DNA of 64,000 nucleotides from an uncultured Flavobacteriaceae bacterium. Its GTDB lineage: Bacteria; Bacteroidota; Bacteroidia; Flavobacteriales; Flavobacteriaceae. Below are positions 8,430-17,998 of this stretch, piece after piece; position 1 is the first letter of the stretch, and every line of letters begins with the position of its first letter. The DNA lies in assembly GCA_947504035.1 (NCBI GenBank), contig CANNGA010000002.1, positions 62,001-126,000 of the forward strand, written 5' to 3'. The notes beneath the pieces are model-generated. The model saw only the letters and a list, made by a program, of their open reading frames with translations. It had not been told where the DNA came from and searched no databases. The translations under genes were made by a program, and so were the position numbers.

Positions 8430-9659
8430 ATGAAACTAGCCATTGTAACCGCATACCCGCCAAGCAAAGTCACTTTAAATGAATATGCTTATCATTTGGT
8501 GAAACATTTTAGGCAAAAAACAGCTATATCTGAATTGATATTATTAACAGATACAACTAGCGAGGCCAAAGATCTTAATTTTAAAACCTCTGGGTGTAAA
8601 ATTACAGTAAAAGAATGTTGGACTTTTAATAGCTATACAAATCTTTATAAAGTGACAAAAGCTATAAATGCTGTAAAACCAGATGCTGTATTGTTTAATC
8701 TTCAGTTTATGAAATTTGGAGATAAAAAAATAGCAGCGGCCTTAGGCTTAATGTTGCCTTTGGTGTGTAAGCTAAAAAAAATACCAAATATTGTATTATT
8801 ACACAACATCATGGAGGAAGTAGATCTTGGTAATGCAGGGTTTACAACGAATAAAATCATGCAAAAATTATATGGTTTTATAGGAAGCACACTAACACGG
8901 CTATTGTTACAAGCAGATACCGTAGCGGTAACGATGCAAAAATATGTAGACATACTAAGTAAAAAATACAAGGTGAACAACGTAAAATTGATACCCCATG
9001 GTACTTTTGAAGTTTTAGAAGAACCAGCGTATAATACCGTACAAAAGCCATTTAAAATCATGACTTTTGGCAAGTTTGGGACTTATAAAAAAGTAGAACG
9101 TATGATCGATGCCGTTGAAATGATTCGAGAACTTTCAGATATACCTATGGAAATTATAATTGCAGGTACGGACAACCCTAATACGCCAGGTTATTTAGAA
9201 GGGGTTAAAACCAGCTATAAACATGTAAAAGGCTTATCATTTACAGGCTATGTAGCCGAAGCAGATGTTCCAAAGCTTTTTCAAGATAGCGCCGTGGTTG
9301 TATTTCCTTATACATCAACAACGGGAAGTTCTGGTGTGTTGCATCAGGCTGGAAGCTACGGCAAGGCTGTGGTCATGCCAGATTTAGGCGACTTAGCTCT
9401 ATTAGTTCAGGATGAAGGTTATAAAGGTGAGTTTTTCGAACCTTCAAGTACCAGTAGTTTAGCAGTGGCTATTCAGAAAATTCTAGAAGATGACGCTTAT
9501 AGGGTTACATTAGAAAAAGCAAATTACAAAGCAGCCACAGCGTATCCAATGTCTAAAATTGCCGAACTGTACCTCATTGCTTTTGATTGTATTCTGTCGA
9601 AGCACGAGAACTATAAACTATCATCGACAAAAGAGGTTATTAGTGAAAGTCGGGTTTAA
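8430..9659 (+). CDS. Glycosyltransferase family 4
   Basis: The 409-residue protein has the two-domain GT-B form of GT4 enzymes. The C-terminal donor domain shows KIMTFGKFGTYKKVERMI, then VVVFPYTSTTGSSGVLHQAGSYGKAVV, where the usual catalytic EX7E region is recognisable only in part. It probably transfers a nucleotide-activated hexose in the cytoplasm during assembly of the locus glycan. It has its own 167-bp upstream region with LytTR-like direct repeats, so it seems to be a separate transcript that is co-regulated with the flippase operon. The next gene converges on it from the opposite strand. Confidence 0.87.
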   Translation: MKLAIVTAYPPSKVTLNEYAYHLVKHFRQKTAISELILLTDTTSEAKDLNFKTSGCKITVKECWTFNSYTNLYKVTKAINAVKPDAVLFNLQFMKFGDKKIAAALGLMLPLVCKLKKIPNIVLLHNIMEEVDLGNAGFTTNKIMQKLYGFIGSTLTRLLLQADTVAVTMQKYVDILSKKYKVNNVKLIPHGTFEVLEEPAYNTVQKPFKIMTFGKFGTYKKVERMIDAVEMIRELSDIPMEIIIAGTDNPNTPGYLEGVKTSYKHVKGLSFTGYVAEADVPKLFQDSAVVVFPYTSTTGSSGVLHQAGSYGKAVVMPDLGDLALLVQDEGYKGEFFEPSSTSSLAVAIQKILEDDAYRVTLEKANYKAATAYPMSKIAELYLIAFDCILSKHENYKLSSTKEVISESRV

Positions 9660-9718
9660 AATGAAAAAATAAAGACAAGAGCATAGAAGCCGCATGTTCG
9701 TTGTATTGCGTAACACAT

Positions 9719-11236
9719 TTATTCTTTAGAGATATATTTGAAGGCAGGCTTAGTCTCTCCGTTTTGGTCTATGAAACCAAAATGCTCTTGAGTCTGTTTT
9801 CGCCAAGGAAGTCGTCCAACGACTTCTTTTGGCACTTTTGTGAAGTCGTAAAGCGTCCAAGACATGAATTGTATGTGGTGTTTTGCAAAAATATGCTGAC
9901 ATAACTTATGATAATTGGCTTGATCTTGGGCAGTACTGCCAAAAGGATGCCAAAACCCTTTGTTGGAAGACAAACCAAATTCTGTGATTACAAGCGTTTT
10001 ATGAGGCATCTTTTTTTGAAGCATCGCATAGGTGTCTTGCAAGGCTTCTAAATTTTCATAATAGTGAAAAGATACAAAATCGATCTTATTTTTAAGATAG
10101 TGTGCACTTTTAGCGTTAGACCAACCAATGGTAACCGGGTGTACTGTGTCGATAGATTTTACAAGATCAATTATCGTGTTTAACCAAGCAAGTACTTTAG
10201 AGGTGCCTCGAGACTCAAAATCTAAATTGGGTTCATTTTTAATATCCCAAGCCAAAAGCGCTTCATGCGTTTTTAAGGCATTTACAAGAGTTGCAGCGTG
10301 ATGACGGTTTAGGGTATAATTTAGAACTTCATAATCTCCAAAAAAATCAAATAAAGTTACGATAACTTTTAGAGCTTTGGCCTGTGCCAAATCTAATACA
10401 GTTGTGAGTTTTTCTAATTTTTCGGGTGTAACATTAGCTTTTCCAAAATCCTCATAAGGTACAAATATGCGAATGGTATTTAGTCCTGCTTTTTTTATGA
10501 TTTCAAAATCTTTGGCTATACGGTTGGGGTTAAATGCTGTACCGTACATGTCCCAAGGTGTCGCTTGAGGGTAATAATTAATGCCTTTAATATTCTTTAC
10601 AGCTGTTAAAGCAGGAGCGATAGTATCGGGGACGTTTTCATGAGCTGTTTTGCGCAAATGTCTTATCCGCCAAAATCCGTCTTCGAGAAGTAATATGGCC
10701 TTATAGGTAGCTAATGACTTGACATCATACACAAGCGTATCGCGTTTAAATACACGTTGGTATTCTGCAACATTAGAGTCGGTTAAGACTGCCAGTTGGC
10801 CATCTTCACTAAAAAAATCTAGATTGATATTGTGCGCTAATGTTGTTGCATCTATAGAAATGCGATCTGCTTTATTTTGAGTAACAACATCGAAAATAGC
10901 TGTTCTTGCGTGTTTGGTGTAATAATCTTTTATGCCATTTAAGGTATTGGTTTTATAGGCCACATGTTTTACATACCAAGCATCTAGATAATCGGTTTCT
11001 ATGGCTTTTAATGTTTGCATGTCCATGGGTCTACCTTCATTTTTTAAAGGAGCCCATTCCAATTGTGGGAGATACTGGTCTATTTTTTTAATTTCTGTAT
11101 GCAGCATTTTACTGCGATCTGCACCCGTATTTAAAAAGCAAAGTACTTTACTAATGCCAACAAATACTATAACGATAACGTTTATGTAAGATAATACCAA
11201 AATACTACGTAATATGTTTTTATTAATCTTTACCAT
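9719..11236 (-). CDS. Membrane-anchored cellulase-fold glycoside hydrolase (clan GH-A)
   Basis: An N-terminal membrane segment (about residues 11-33) anchors the 505-residue protein, and a region at about 70-195 looks like an NTF2-type domain. The catalytic barrel follows (about 215-500). AWDIKNEPNLDF carries the putative acid/base Glu335 and LVITEFGLSS the nucleophile Glu419, the arrangement of clan GH-A enzymes such as GH5. It should cleave or trim a beta-glycan in the periplasm. It is the last gene of a tightly packed operon (7-bp overlap with the gene before it), so it probably edits or releases the locus polysaccharide, as cellulases do in bcs operons. Confidence 0.82.
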   Translation of the reverse strand: MVKINKNILRSILVLSYINVIVIVFVGISKVLCFLNTGADRSKMLHTEIKKIDQYLPQLEWAPLKNEGRPMDMQTLKAIETDYLDAWYVKHVAYKTNTLNGIKDYYTKHARTAIFDVVTQNKADRISIDATTLAHNINLDFFSEDGQLAVLTDSNVAEYQRVFKRDTLVYDVKSLATYKAILLLEDGFWRIRHLRKTAHENVPDTIAPALTAVKNIKGINYYPQATPWDMYGTAFNPNRIAKDFEIIKKAGLNTIRIFVPYEDFGKANVTPEKLEKLTTVLDLAQAKALKVIVTLFDFFGDYEVLNYTLNRHHAATLVNALKTHEALLAWDIKNEPNLDFESRGTSKVLAWLNTIIDLVKSIDTVHPVTIGWSNAKSAHYLKNKIDFVSFHYYENLEALQDTYAMLQKKMPHKTLVITEFGLSSNKGFWHPFGSTAQDQANYHKLCQHIFAKHHIQFMSWTLYDFTKVPKEVVGRLPWRKQTQEHFGFIDQNGETKPAFKYISKE

Positions 11237-12447
11237 AATGCAACTGCGTTTAATGTTTTGGTAATGCTAGCAGCATGTACCTTAAACGTATAATTACCCT
11301 TTGGAAATTGATTGGGGTTTAATTTAAAATTCACATACCCTTCAGAAGTGCCTTTGCGAAGGGTTTCTATTAAAATAGCATTTCTGTACACGTCAAGGGT
11401 TACTTCTAAGCCATCAGGAATCATTTGGTGCATAAAGCTAAAGAGTGGACCGACTGTAATTTTTCGATTGTCTGTAGAACGTGTTAGATCAAAATCTGAA
11501 ATTACAGCTTTATAATTCAAAACAAGGGCATCACTTTCTGCCATACCATCAACAAAGGCTTTTACAGACCAGGTGTCTTCATGATTTGGATGAATCATTT
11601 TAGCAGTAGCAACACCATCTAAAGTGGTTCCAGATGTTTTTAAAATGTAGTTTGCTTTTGTTTTTATAAAGAATTCTACATAAGTACCATCGCTTGTAGT
11701 ATTACCGTATGCATCTTTAATCGTTGATGTTGTAAATGTGGTAATTTGATTGCCGTCGGCAAAATGATGATGCCTGTGATACCTAATTTTAAAATCATAG
11801 GGTGGGGCGGGCATAACATTAACATCATATTCCTTTGAATTAAAAGCATAGCACGATGAGCTAATTAAAATACGCCCCGTCTTTAAAGTAGAAAATATAT
11901 TTTTATAGCTAATGCTATGTTGTATCGTTACGGTATCTATACGTTGGGTATTTAAAAATTGCCGTTTAACTGCGACTTTAGTCCCATCTGTAAGGGGATT
12001 GTCGTATGCGTCTGTTGGTATTGCAACTAGCATGGTATAATCATTAGCACCAGCACTGATACTTGGAGGACCTAGGTAGGTTTGTATAAGGTCTACAGCT
12101 GGTGCAGATACAATTGTAAGCTGGCCATTTAAAGGTGTTTTAGCAGTGCGTAAACTCCAATATATCACACCTGTTTTAGAGGCTATGTGTTGTGGTATAG
12201 AGTATTGTATGCGGTTCTTTATTGCTGTAGGTGTTAAAAGTGTTGCTCCAAAACTATTGCTGACGTACAATTGGGGTTGCGTGTTATTTTTGGTCGTAAA
12301 TTCTAAGGTTACAGGTGTACCTGCGGTAAAGACCTTTTGGGTTGTGATAAGTTTAAAATCAGCTTCAAAATTAAAGGCATAAGCAGGCATAAAGATAACA
12401 GAGATCCAATACCAAATAAAAACGATATGTAGGTGCTGTGTTTGCAT
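11230..12447 (-). CDS. Secreted Ig-like domain protein of the polysaccharide locus
   Basis: The 405-residue protein begins with a hydrophobic signal segment ending near PAYAFN. The rest is beta-rich, with several Ig-like modules: phrases such as DAYDNPLTDGTKVAV and DAYGNTTSDGTYVEF recall invasin/Big_1-type domains. No catalytic motif is visible. Its start codon shares one base with the stop of the GT-C-like gene upstream and its end overlaps the glycosidase start by 7 bases, so the three are translationally coupled. A periplasmic scaffold or glycan-binding role is inferred only from context. Confidence 0.7.
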   Translation of the reverse strand: MQTQHLHIVFIWYWISVIFMPAYAFNFEADFKLITTQKVFTAGTPVTLEFTTKNNTQPQLYVSNSFGATLLTPTAIKNRIQYSIPQHIASKTGVIYWSLRTAKTPLNGQLTIVSAPAVDLIQTYLGPPSISAGANDYTMLVAIPTDAYDNPLTDGTKVAVKRQFLNTQRIDTVTIQHSISYKNIFSTLKTGRILISSSCYAFNSKEYDVNVMPAPPYDFKIRYHRHHHFADGNQITTFTTSTIKDAYGNTTSDGTYVEFFIKTKANYILKTSGTTLDGVATAKMIHPNHEDTWSVKAFVDGMAESDALVLNYKAVISDFDLTRSTDNRKITVGPLFSFMHQMIPDGLEVTLDVYRNAILIETLRKGTSEGYVNFKLNPNQFPKGNYTFKVHAASITKTLNAVALW

Positions 12448-15400
12448 TAATCGGGATGTCCTAAATAGGCATTAGTTTCAATTTTAATATAACTGTATAC
12501 AGGATGGGTAATGGCTTGTAATTGAGAATAGGTTTGATCTTTAATTCTATTAGGAATTACTTTATCAGCAATATCGCTGTTAGGCAATCCATTCACAAAA
12601 CAGTTTGTCATGTCTTCATTTATAATTGAGACGCTGTCTTTTTCAAATTTGTATTCAAAATACTGTTGACGTTGTTGTCTAATACCTTCTTTTACAAAAA
12701 CATGATCTACCCAGACCAGTGTTTTAGAACTGTCAAAATACGAAATGAGTAGCTGCGGAATTGTAATTTCTTTTAAGCCCGAATTGAATAACTGCCCAGA
12801 GAAACCTTCCTTAGAAAATTTTAAATGGCTCAAAACCGATTTCTTATACAGATCAGACCCAGAGACATTCCCCGCGGCTTGAAGGTTGAATTTGGTGGGT
12901 TGCTCTTCAAATTCAACAGGTGTAAACTCATCAGGATTAAATGTTTTAGGGATAGAATCCTGAGTTTTTGACCAAGCAATGCCTTCAAAATTAATTCTAA
13001 AAGCACTTACCTCTTTGGGCATGAGTTTATGTTTTATTTGATATTTTGCATTATAGGTTGCTAGGGTTTTATTGGCATCGTTGTACAGCGTAGCTTTTAA
13101 AACCACATCGGCGGGAACATTATCTACATTTTGTATTTCACCTATAAGCGCATAACTTTTTTGATATTTTACAAGTTTGGCGTAAAGTATTTCTAAAACA
13201 GGTTGTTTTAGTACATCTTCATGATGGGTTTGTTCTGTAGAAATGCGGCGTCTTCCTTGGTTGAAATAAGCGGTGGTATTACCTGCATAAAATTGATCTG
13301 GCGGTAAGTCTAAGTTAATATCTTCTGGGTTAACATACCATTTTCCATTTACCTTAGCCAAGGTACGGTAATCTGTTTTTGAGATTTTTTCTAAAGGTGT
13401 AATCCATTTTGTAGAAACTACAACTGCGGCGAGCGTATCCGACTGTGCTGTTATTTTTGTCGTTATGGCATCTAGTTTTGCATAGGAACTTAAGAGGCCA
13501 TCTGTTACAGATATTTCTAGCATGTACTGTGCCAAGGGCAAATTACTTTTGGGGTTAATAAGGCTATGTGCTTTTTCATAGCGCTTAAAATCTATGGCGT
13601 CATAATAAGCTAAAATAGCATTGTCTGGCGAATGATGGCTGTCGTTTTTAATATAGAATAAATGAATGCCGTAACAGACAATTACAGCAACAAATAGGGA
13701 CCAAACATGAGTGATTCTCAATACATTTCTGTTGAAGACGGTGTAGTTGTTTTGAAATTGTAAATAATCGGGAATGGTTTTACGTCCTGTTTTTAAGGCT
13801 CTTATCCACATGAGTTGTATGTTGAGAATAAAGGCAATTAATACAGTTGTAAAGGGCATGATACCCCATAATATTTTTTGCCATCTCCCTACATCTTCTT
13901 TAGGCAGGATAGATGATAATGGTGGTACATTGAGCTTTTCCCAAACCTGAATCCCATTTTCTAGTTGGCGCAAGCGTTGCCAACCGCAGAAGTACAAGAT
14001 AGGATCGTAAAATTTATCATTAGAGAAAATATATTTGAAATTGTATTTTTCGGGGGTGGTTAAAAACTGTTGTAGCGAGCCAATACCTTCTACACCCTTA
14101 AACTTAGAGTTCTCTAAACGTTCTATTGGTCGCGTTGTGAGTTCTGGTAAACGTCTTGCAGAATGGTAATTTCCATCTACACTTAAAGCTTTGGTTTGAG
14201 CGGCAAGCCATGCCATCTGGTCTCCAAAGCCCAGAGTCATATACCGCCAATGGTCATGTTGATCTTGATTTAAAAAATTAACAATAGGAAGCATTTTAAT
14301 TTTTTGAGGCTGCGATGGTCTAAAATAATTTAGGCTCATCGTAAAAATGGTCATAAATAGAAAGAGTCCAGCAAAGAGCCCTCCGATAATGCGGTGGTAA
14401 ATGGCGCCTAACTTAGCTTGTATTAGTGTTTTTAAATCGCCTTCAGCCAAACGGTATACAAACTCTCCAAATAACGGAATAGACATGATAGATGCCCATA
14501 ATGTAAAGCGGTCTAAGGTTAAAATGTTAAAAGCTGTTTCGCCTAAAAATAACCTAGGAATAGGTGTTGTACCACCAGTGCCTAAAACCGTTAAAATAGT
14601 TATAGAAAAACCAAAAAAAAGATAACGTTTGCTGTAATATCTGTAAAAGATGTAAGGGAGCAATATTAATAGTACACCCCAAGGTATTAAAAAGAAGACT
14701 AAACCCGAAGATGTAATTTCCATAAAGTTATCACGAGAGCCATGCGGTATTGGCACTTGAGTGATTGGATTTTTTTTAGAATTAATCCAATAGGGAAGAA
14801 TACAGGTTATAATGATGACTAGAGATAATAGGCCAAAGGTTACAATACGTTTAAACAATTTGAAAAAACTTGCAAGAAAGATTTTAAATGTAACCTCTTT
14901 CATGGTGTTTACCTGTGTTCGAGATACATCCATAATAACGGTACCAATTAAAGGAAAGATAAAAAAGACCATTCCAAAAATAGGAGTTACATGGTGGGAT
15001 GTTACGGTTACGGAAATTAAAGAGAGGCTTGTAAAGAGGTAGCGAAGGCGTCCTGTTTTTAGCCATAAATAGATTTCTGGTAAGGAGTGCATTAATATAG
15101 AGATACCAATAATACTGGGCAATTGTCCAAATACATGTAAGGTTTCTACAAAAGATGAGGATAGAACTGCTAATATAGCGGCATAGCCAGCTACGGTTCT
15201 ACTACTGGTAATTAATAAAGAGAAACGATAAGCTCCCGTAATAAAAAGTACAATAGCAATAAGCGCTACCGTAAACATGCCAAATTTTAAGCCACCTATA
15301 AAGGAAAGCGCCGCAATAGATTGATGGACCAATGGCGGATAACTCATAACAGTAAAACCGGTATACCATTTGTAGTTCCAAGGCTCAAACCAACTACCCG

Positions 15401-15536
15401 CATAATGTTCTGCAAAAAAGAGATGAATTAAAGCATCATAGGTTGTCTCTAAAGTGAAAAATATAGACGTACCATGAAACACAATACCTATAAGTAAGGC
15501 TAAAATAAGATGCTTATTTGATGTTGCAGGATTCAA
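12447..15536 (-). CDS. GT-C-like polytopic membrane protein (PTPS-related family) with large periplasmic domain
   Basis: This is a 1029-residue protein. The first ~410 residues hold many membrane spans with TTYDALIHLFFAEHY and a YPPLVHQS loop, the pattern of the 6-pyruvoyl-tetrahydropterin-synthase-related membrane family, whose members resemble GT-C glycosyltransferases; D34 and H38 are candidate catalytic residues in the first periplasmic loop. Two more spans lie near residues 560 and 620, then a long soluble tail with an NTF2-like part (about 640-750). GT-C enzymes use polyprenyl-phosphate sugars, which the divergent receiver-GT2 protein could supply. It starts the three-gene minus-strand operon. 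The family name comes from motif memory, not a search. Confidence 0.75.
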   Translation of the reverse strand: MNPATSNKHLILALLIGIVFHGTSIFFTLETTYDALIHLFFAEHYAGSWFEPWNYKWYTGFTVMSYPPLVHQSIAALSFIGGLKFGMFTVALIAIVLFITGAYRFSLLITSSRTVAGYAAILAVLSSSFVETLHVFGQLPSIIGISILMHSLPEIYLWLKTGRLRYLFTSLSLISVTVTSHHVTPIFGMVFFIFPLIGTVIMDVSRTQVNTMKEVTFKIFLASFFKLFKRIVTFGLLSLVIIITCILPYWINSKKNPITQVPIPHGSRDNFMEITSSGLVFFLIPWGVLLILLPYIFYRYYSKRYLFFGFSITILTVLGTGGTTPIPRLFLGETAFNILTLDRFTLWASIMSIPLFGEFVYRLAEGDLKTLIQAKLGAIYHRIIGGLFAGLFLFMTIFTMSLNYFRPSQPQKIKMLPIVNFLNQDQHDHWRYMTLGFGDQMAWLAAQTKALSVDGNYHSARRLPELTTRPIERLENSKFKGVEGIGSLQQFLTTPEKYNFKYIFSNDKFYDPILYFCGWQRLRQLENGIQVWEKLNVPPLSSILPKEDVGRWQKILWGIMPFTTVLIAFILNIQLMWIRALKTGRKTIPDYLQFQNNYTVFNRNVLRITHVWSLFVAVIVCYGIHLFYIKNDSHHSPDNAILAYYDAIDFKRYEKAHSLINPKSNLPLAQYMLEISVTDGLLSSYAKLDAITTKITAQSDTLAAVVVSTKWITPLEKISKTDYRTLAKVNGKWYVNPEDINLDLPPDQFYAGNTTAYFNQGRRRISTEQTHHEDVLKQPVLEILYAKLVKYQKSYALIGEIQNVDNVPADVVLKATLYNDANKTLATYNAKYQIKHKLMPKEVSAFRINFEGIAWSKTQDSIPKTFNPDEFTPVEFEEQPTKFNLQAAGNVSGSDLYKKSVLSHLKFSKEGFSGQLFNSGLKEITIPQLLISYFDSSKTLVWVDHVFVKEGIRQQRQQYFEYKFEKDSVSIINEDMTNCFVNGLPNSDIADKVIPNRIKDQTYSQLQAITHPVYSYIKIETNAYLGHPD

Positions 15537-15625
15537 GTGTAGAATTTTTCAACTTTATGTAAAGATATAACTGTAATTATAGATTTACACTATACTCTAA
15601 AATTTTTATTTACCTGTTAAAAATT

Positions 15626-15639
15626 ACCATTCGTCTACA
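15626..15639 (+). promoter_or_regulatory. LytTR-like element upstream of the receiver-GT2 gene
   Basis: ACCATTCGT (15626-15634) matches the LytTR consensus at 8 of 9 positions and contains the 11-mer ATTCGTCTACA (15629-15639) shared exactly with the STAS promoter. A degenerate copy, ATTTACCTG, lies 21 bp upstream at 15608. The 11-mer ends 57 bp before the end of the -7 element, the same distance as in the STAS promoter. Confidence 0.45.
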
Positions 15640-15688
15640 CTTTAGCATATTTTTAACTAAAATATTATTTTTCCTACAAATATTGTGA

Positions 15689-15696
15689 TATATTTG
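15689..15696 (+). promoter_or_regulatory. -7 promoter element for the receiver-GT2 gene
   Basis: TATATTTG is an exact TAnnTTTG match, 30 bp upstream of the start codon. Confidence 0.55.
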
Positions 15697-15726
15697 AGTG
15701 TCCCAAAACAGTAAAAAACCTACAAT

Positions 15727-16932
15727 ATGAAAATTTTAGCCATCGACGACCAACAGCTCGTGCTGTTACCTTTGCAAAAAGGATTAAGCAATTTAGGATA
15801 TAACGTTAAAATAGAAATGGATGCCAGACAGGGCATTTCCCAATTCGATAAATTTCAGCCAGATTTGGTTATCGTAGATATTAATATGCCCATTGTATCA
15901 GGTCTAGAGGTGGTAAAATACATTAGAAATTCGCAAGACAAAGATACACCTATTATGGTATTGTCGGGTAATACCACAGATGAAACCATTACAGAAGGTT
16001 TCGATTTGGGGATTAACGATTATATGAAAAAACCATTAAGTCTCAATGAAATTTTTGCAAGGGTTAAGCGCCTTATAGGTGTACCAGAAGTACAAACCCA
16101 TACACCTTCTCTTTTAAGTACTACTGTAATACAACAACGTTGTGTTGGTGTTGTTATTCCATGTTATAATGAAGAAGACCGTTTGTTAAGTGATGAATTT
16201 ATAGAATTTATCAATAGAAATTCAGGGTATCATTTATGTTTTGTGAATGATGGCAGTAAAGATAATACACTTGGTGTTTTACATGATTTAAGTAAAGGAA
16301 GAGAAGATTATATAACAGTATACGACTGTGAAAAAAACGGCGGAAAAGCAGAAGCTGTGAGATTAGGGATGTTACATATGGCTGGTAAACCTGATTTAGA
16401 TTACATCGGCTTTTTAGATGCAGATTTATCAACAGACCTTAAAGATTTTGATGATTTAGTGTCCACGATAGAACATTCAGAATTTAAAATTGTAAGTGGA
16501 TCTCGTATCAATAGAATGGGGGCAGATATTACTAAAGAGTCGGCCAGAAAAGTGATAAGCATGTCTATTAACTATATCATTAGAAAAATTTTAGGCATGG
16601 AATTTAAAGACACACAGTGTGGTGCTAAAATTTTTAGTAAAGACGTGATTCATTTGGCTTTTGATAAGAAGTTCGTGACTCAATGGATTTTTGATGTTGA
16701 AATTTTTAAACGCATGTCTGCCTATTTTGGAAGACAACAAGCTATAAGTTACATCTGTGAACAACCTTTAAAACGATGGATTCATGCCGATGGCTCTAAG
16801 CTGTCAATGAAAGATTCTATAAAAATCATTATGCAACTTGGACAAATAGCTTGGGTCTATCGAGATAAGAAAAAAAAAGAATTTGTTAATGGTACTCAGG
16901 TAGAACTGTCATCGGTGCATGAAAGTTTATAA
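15727..16932 (+). CDS. Response-regulator receiver fused to polyprenyl-phosphate-type GT2 glycosyltransferase
   Basis: Two domains are clear in 401 residues. Residues 1-118 are a complete receiver: acidic pair D7/D8, phosphoacceptor D51 (VIVDINMP), S80 and K101 followed by proline. From about 140, a GT2 domain resembles dolichol-phosphate mannose synthase: VVIPCYNEED, VNDGSKDNT (173-181), the metal-binding DAD at 231-233 and a DTQCGAKIF motif. Enzymes of this type make lipid-phosphate sugars at the membrane, yet no membrane span is seen here. The fusion implies that phosphorylation by a histidine kinase controls the enzyme directly, without DNA binding. No kinase gene is nearby. It has its own promoter and LytTR-like element. 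Confidence 0.9.
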   Translation: MKILAIDDQQLVLLPLQKGLSNLGYNVKIEMDARQGISQFDKFQPDLVIVDINMPIVSGLEVVKYIRNSQDKDTPIMVLSGNTTDETITEGFDLGINDYMKKPLSLNEIFARVKRLIGVPEVQTHTPSLLSTTVIQQRCVGVVIPCYNEEDRLLSDEFIEFINRNSGYHLCFVNDGSKDNTLGVLHDLSKGREDYITVYDCEKNGGKAEAVRLGMLHMAGKPDLDYIGFLDADLSTDLKDFDDLVSTIEHSEFKIVSGSRINRMGADITKESARKVISMSINYIIRKILGMEFKDTQCGAKIFSKDVIHLAFDKKFVTQWIFDVEIFKRMSAYFGRQQAISYICEQPLKRWIHADGSKLSMKDSIKIIMQLGQIAWVYRDKKKKEFVNGTQVELSSVHESL

Positions 16933-16968
16933 GGTAAATAAACTATCTGAGTTTGTTTTTTTGTGATG

Positions 16969-16996
16969 AAAAAGGTAGTCGAAAGGCTGCCTTTTT
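16969..16996. terminator. Bidirectional terminator between the receiver-GT2 gene and a beta-barrel gene
   Basis: Stem arms AAAAAGGTAG (16969-16978) and CTGCCTTTTT (16987-16996) pair with one G-U, with A-rich and T-rich flanks on the two sides. It lies between two convergent genes. Confidence 0.7.
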
Positions 16997-17019
16997 TTAT
17001 ACTTCTATTTTCCTGAAAG

Positions 17020-17652
17020 CTAAAGTTTAAAAAAGCGATACCCTATATAGGCTTGTAGGACTCTGTTTTGAAGGTCAGGATCTGTTTCGAATACATTAGA
17101 CAGCCCTAAGTTATAACGTAAGCCCATATTAAAACCTTTAATCCATTTGTAATTTACACCAAGAGCCAAAGCGAGGTCTATAGTTTTAAAACGCTCTTTA
17201 ACGTCATTTTCTCTTTCAAACGTACGTATGTTGTTCTCTCTATGAACATTTAGCAGGACCTCTTCTTTTGCCGATAAGAGCAGTCCAAATTGAGGACCAC
17301 CTTCTATACTTAAGTTTTTTGTGATATAGAATTTTGAAAGTATGGGAATGTTTAAATAGCTTAATTTAAAATCAGATTGCGAATCAAAAATAAATAGAAA
17401 GGGGGATTCTGTAAAGGCTTCACTTGAAGCTCCTTGATTGGAATAAACGAGTTCGGGTTGCACAGAGAATTTATCAGTAATAAAAAATTCAGAAGTAATT
17501 CCTGCATGGAAGGACGTCAAACTCTCAAAGTCTAATTCTCCATTTAAAGTCACTTGATTCACACCTGCTTTTACGCCAAAGCTTATTTTTTGTGCAGACA
17601 AATGGTATATGCTGAGGATGCAGAAACTTAAAATTGATATTACTTTTTTCAT
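17020..17652 (-). CDS. Outer membrane beta-barrel protein (PorT-like)
   Basis: The start is taken at MKKVISILSFCILS because a signal peptide begins there (cleaved near LSAQ) and a minus-strand TATATTTG promoter lies only 16 bp upstream; a longer frame would begin upstream of that promoter. The mature ~190 residues show an opening KISFGVKAGVNQ, alternating strands, and a final aromatic strand (YIGYRFFKL), the pattern of PF13568-type eight-stranded barrels. Its function is unknown; such proteins are abundant in Flavobacteriia. Confidence 0.8.
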   Translation of the reverse strand: MKKVISILSFCILSIYHLSAQKISFGVKAGVNQVTLNGELDFESLTSFHAGITSEFFITDKFSVQPELVYSNQGASSEAFTESPFLFIFDSQSDFKLSYLNIPILSKFYITKNLSIEGGPQFGLLLSAKEEVLLNVHRENNIRTFERENDVKERFKTIDLALALGVNYKWIKGFNMGLRYNLGLSNVFETDPDLQNRVLQAYIGYRFFKL

Positions 17653-17667
17653 GTTCATTATTTTGAA

Positions 17668-17675
17668 CAAATATA
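17668..17675 (-). promoter_or_regulatory. -7 promoter element for the beta-barrel gene
   Basis: The minus strand reads TATATTTG. It supports the downstream start codon at 17652, giving a leader of about 10 nt. Confidence 0.5.
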
Positions 17676-17998
17676 TACCATTTTTAAGGTTTTGAAATGA
17701 CAGTGTCATTTTAGAGTATAAACGGTTGAATATTTATTTTTTGGTATCGGGTAACTTCAATAGTTTTATAGAGAAAGCTCTAAATAGTAGGAGAATTTGA
17801 AAACGTTTGGAGTTGGCATAAATTTTATGTGCCGTTATACTGTTTTTAGAAAAGTGTGCTTACATAATTTTTGAATATGTTATATTAGAGACGGATAAAA
17901 TGAGAATAGTACTGAAGAGATAAAAATTTATTTCTGTTTTATTTAGAATAGAAATTGCTTTTTATGAGGTCTTTCTAGTACATCCTAAAAAATATAAA

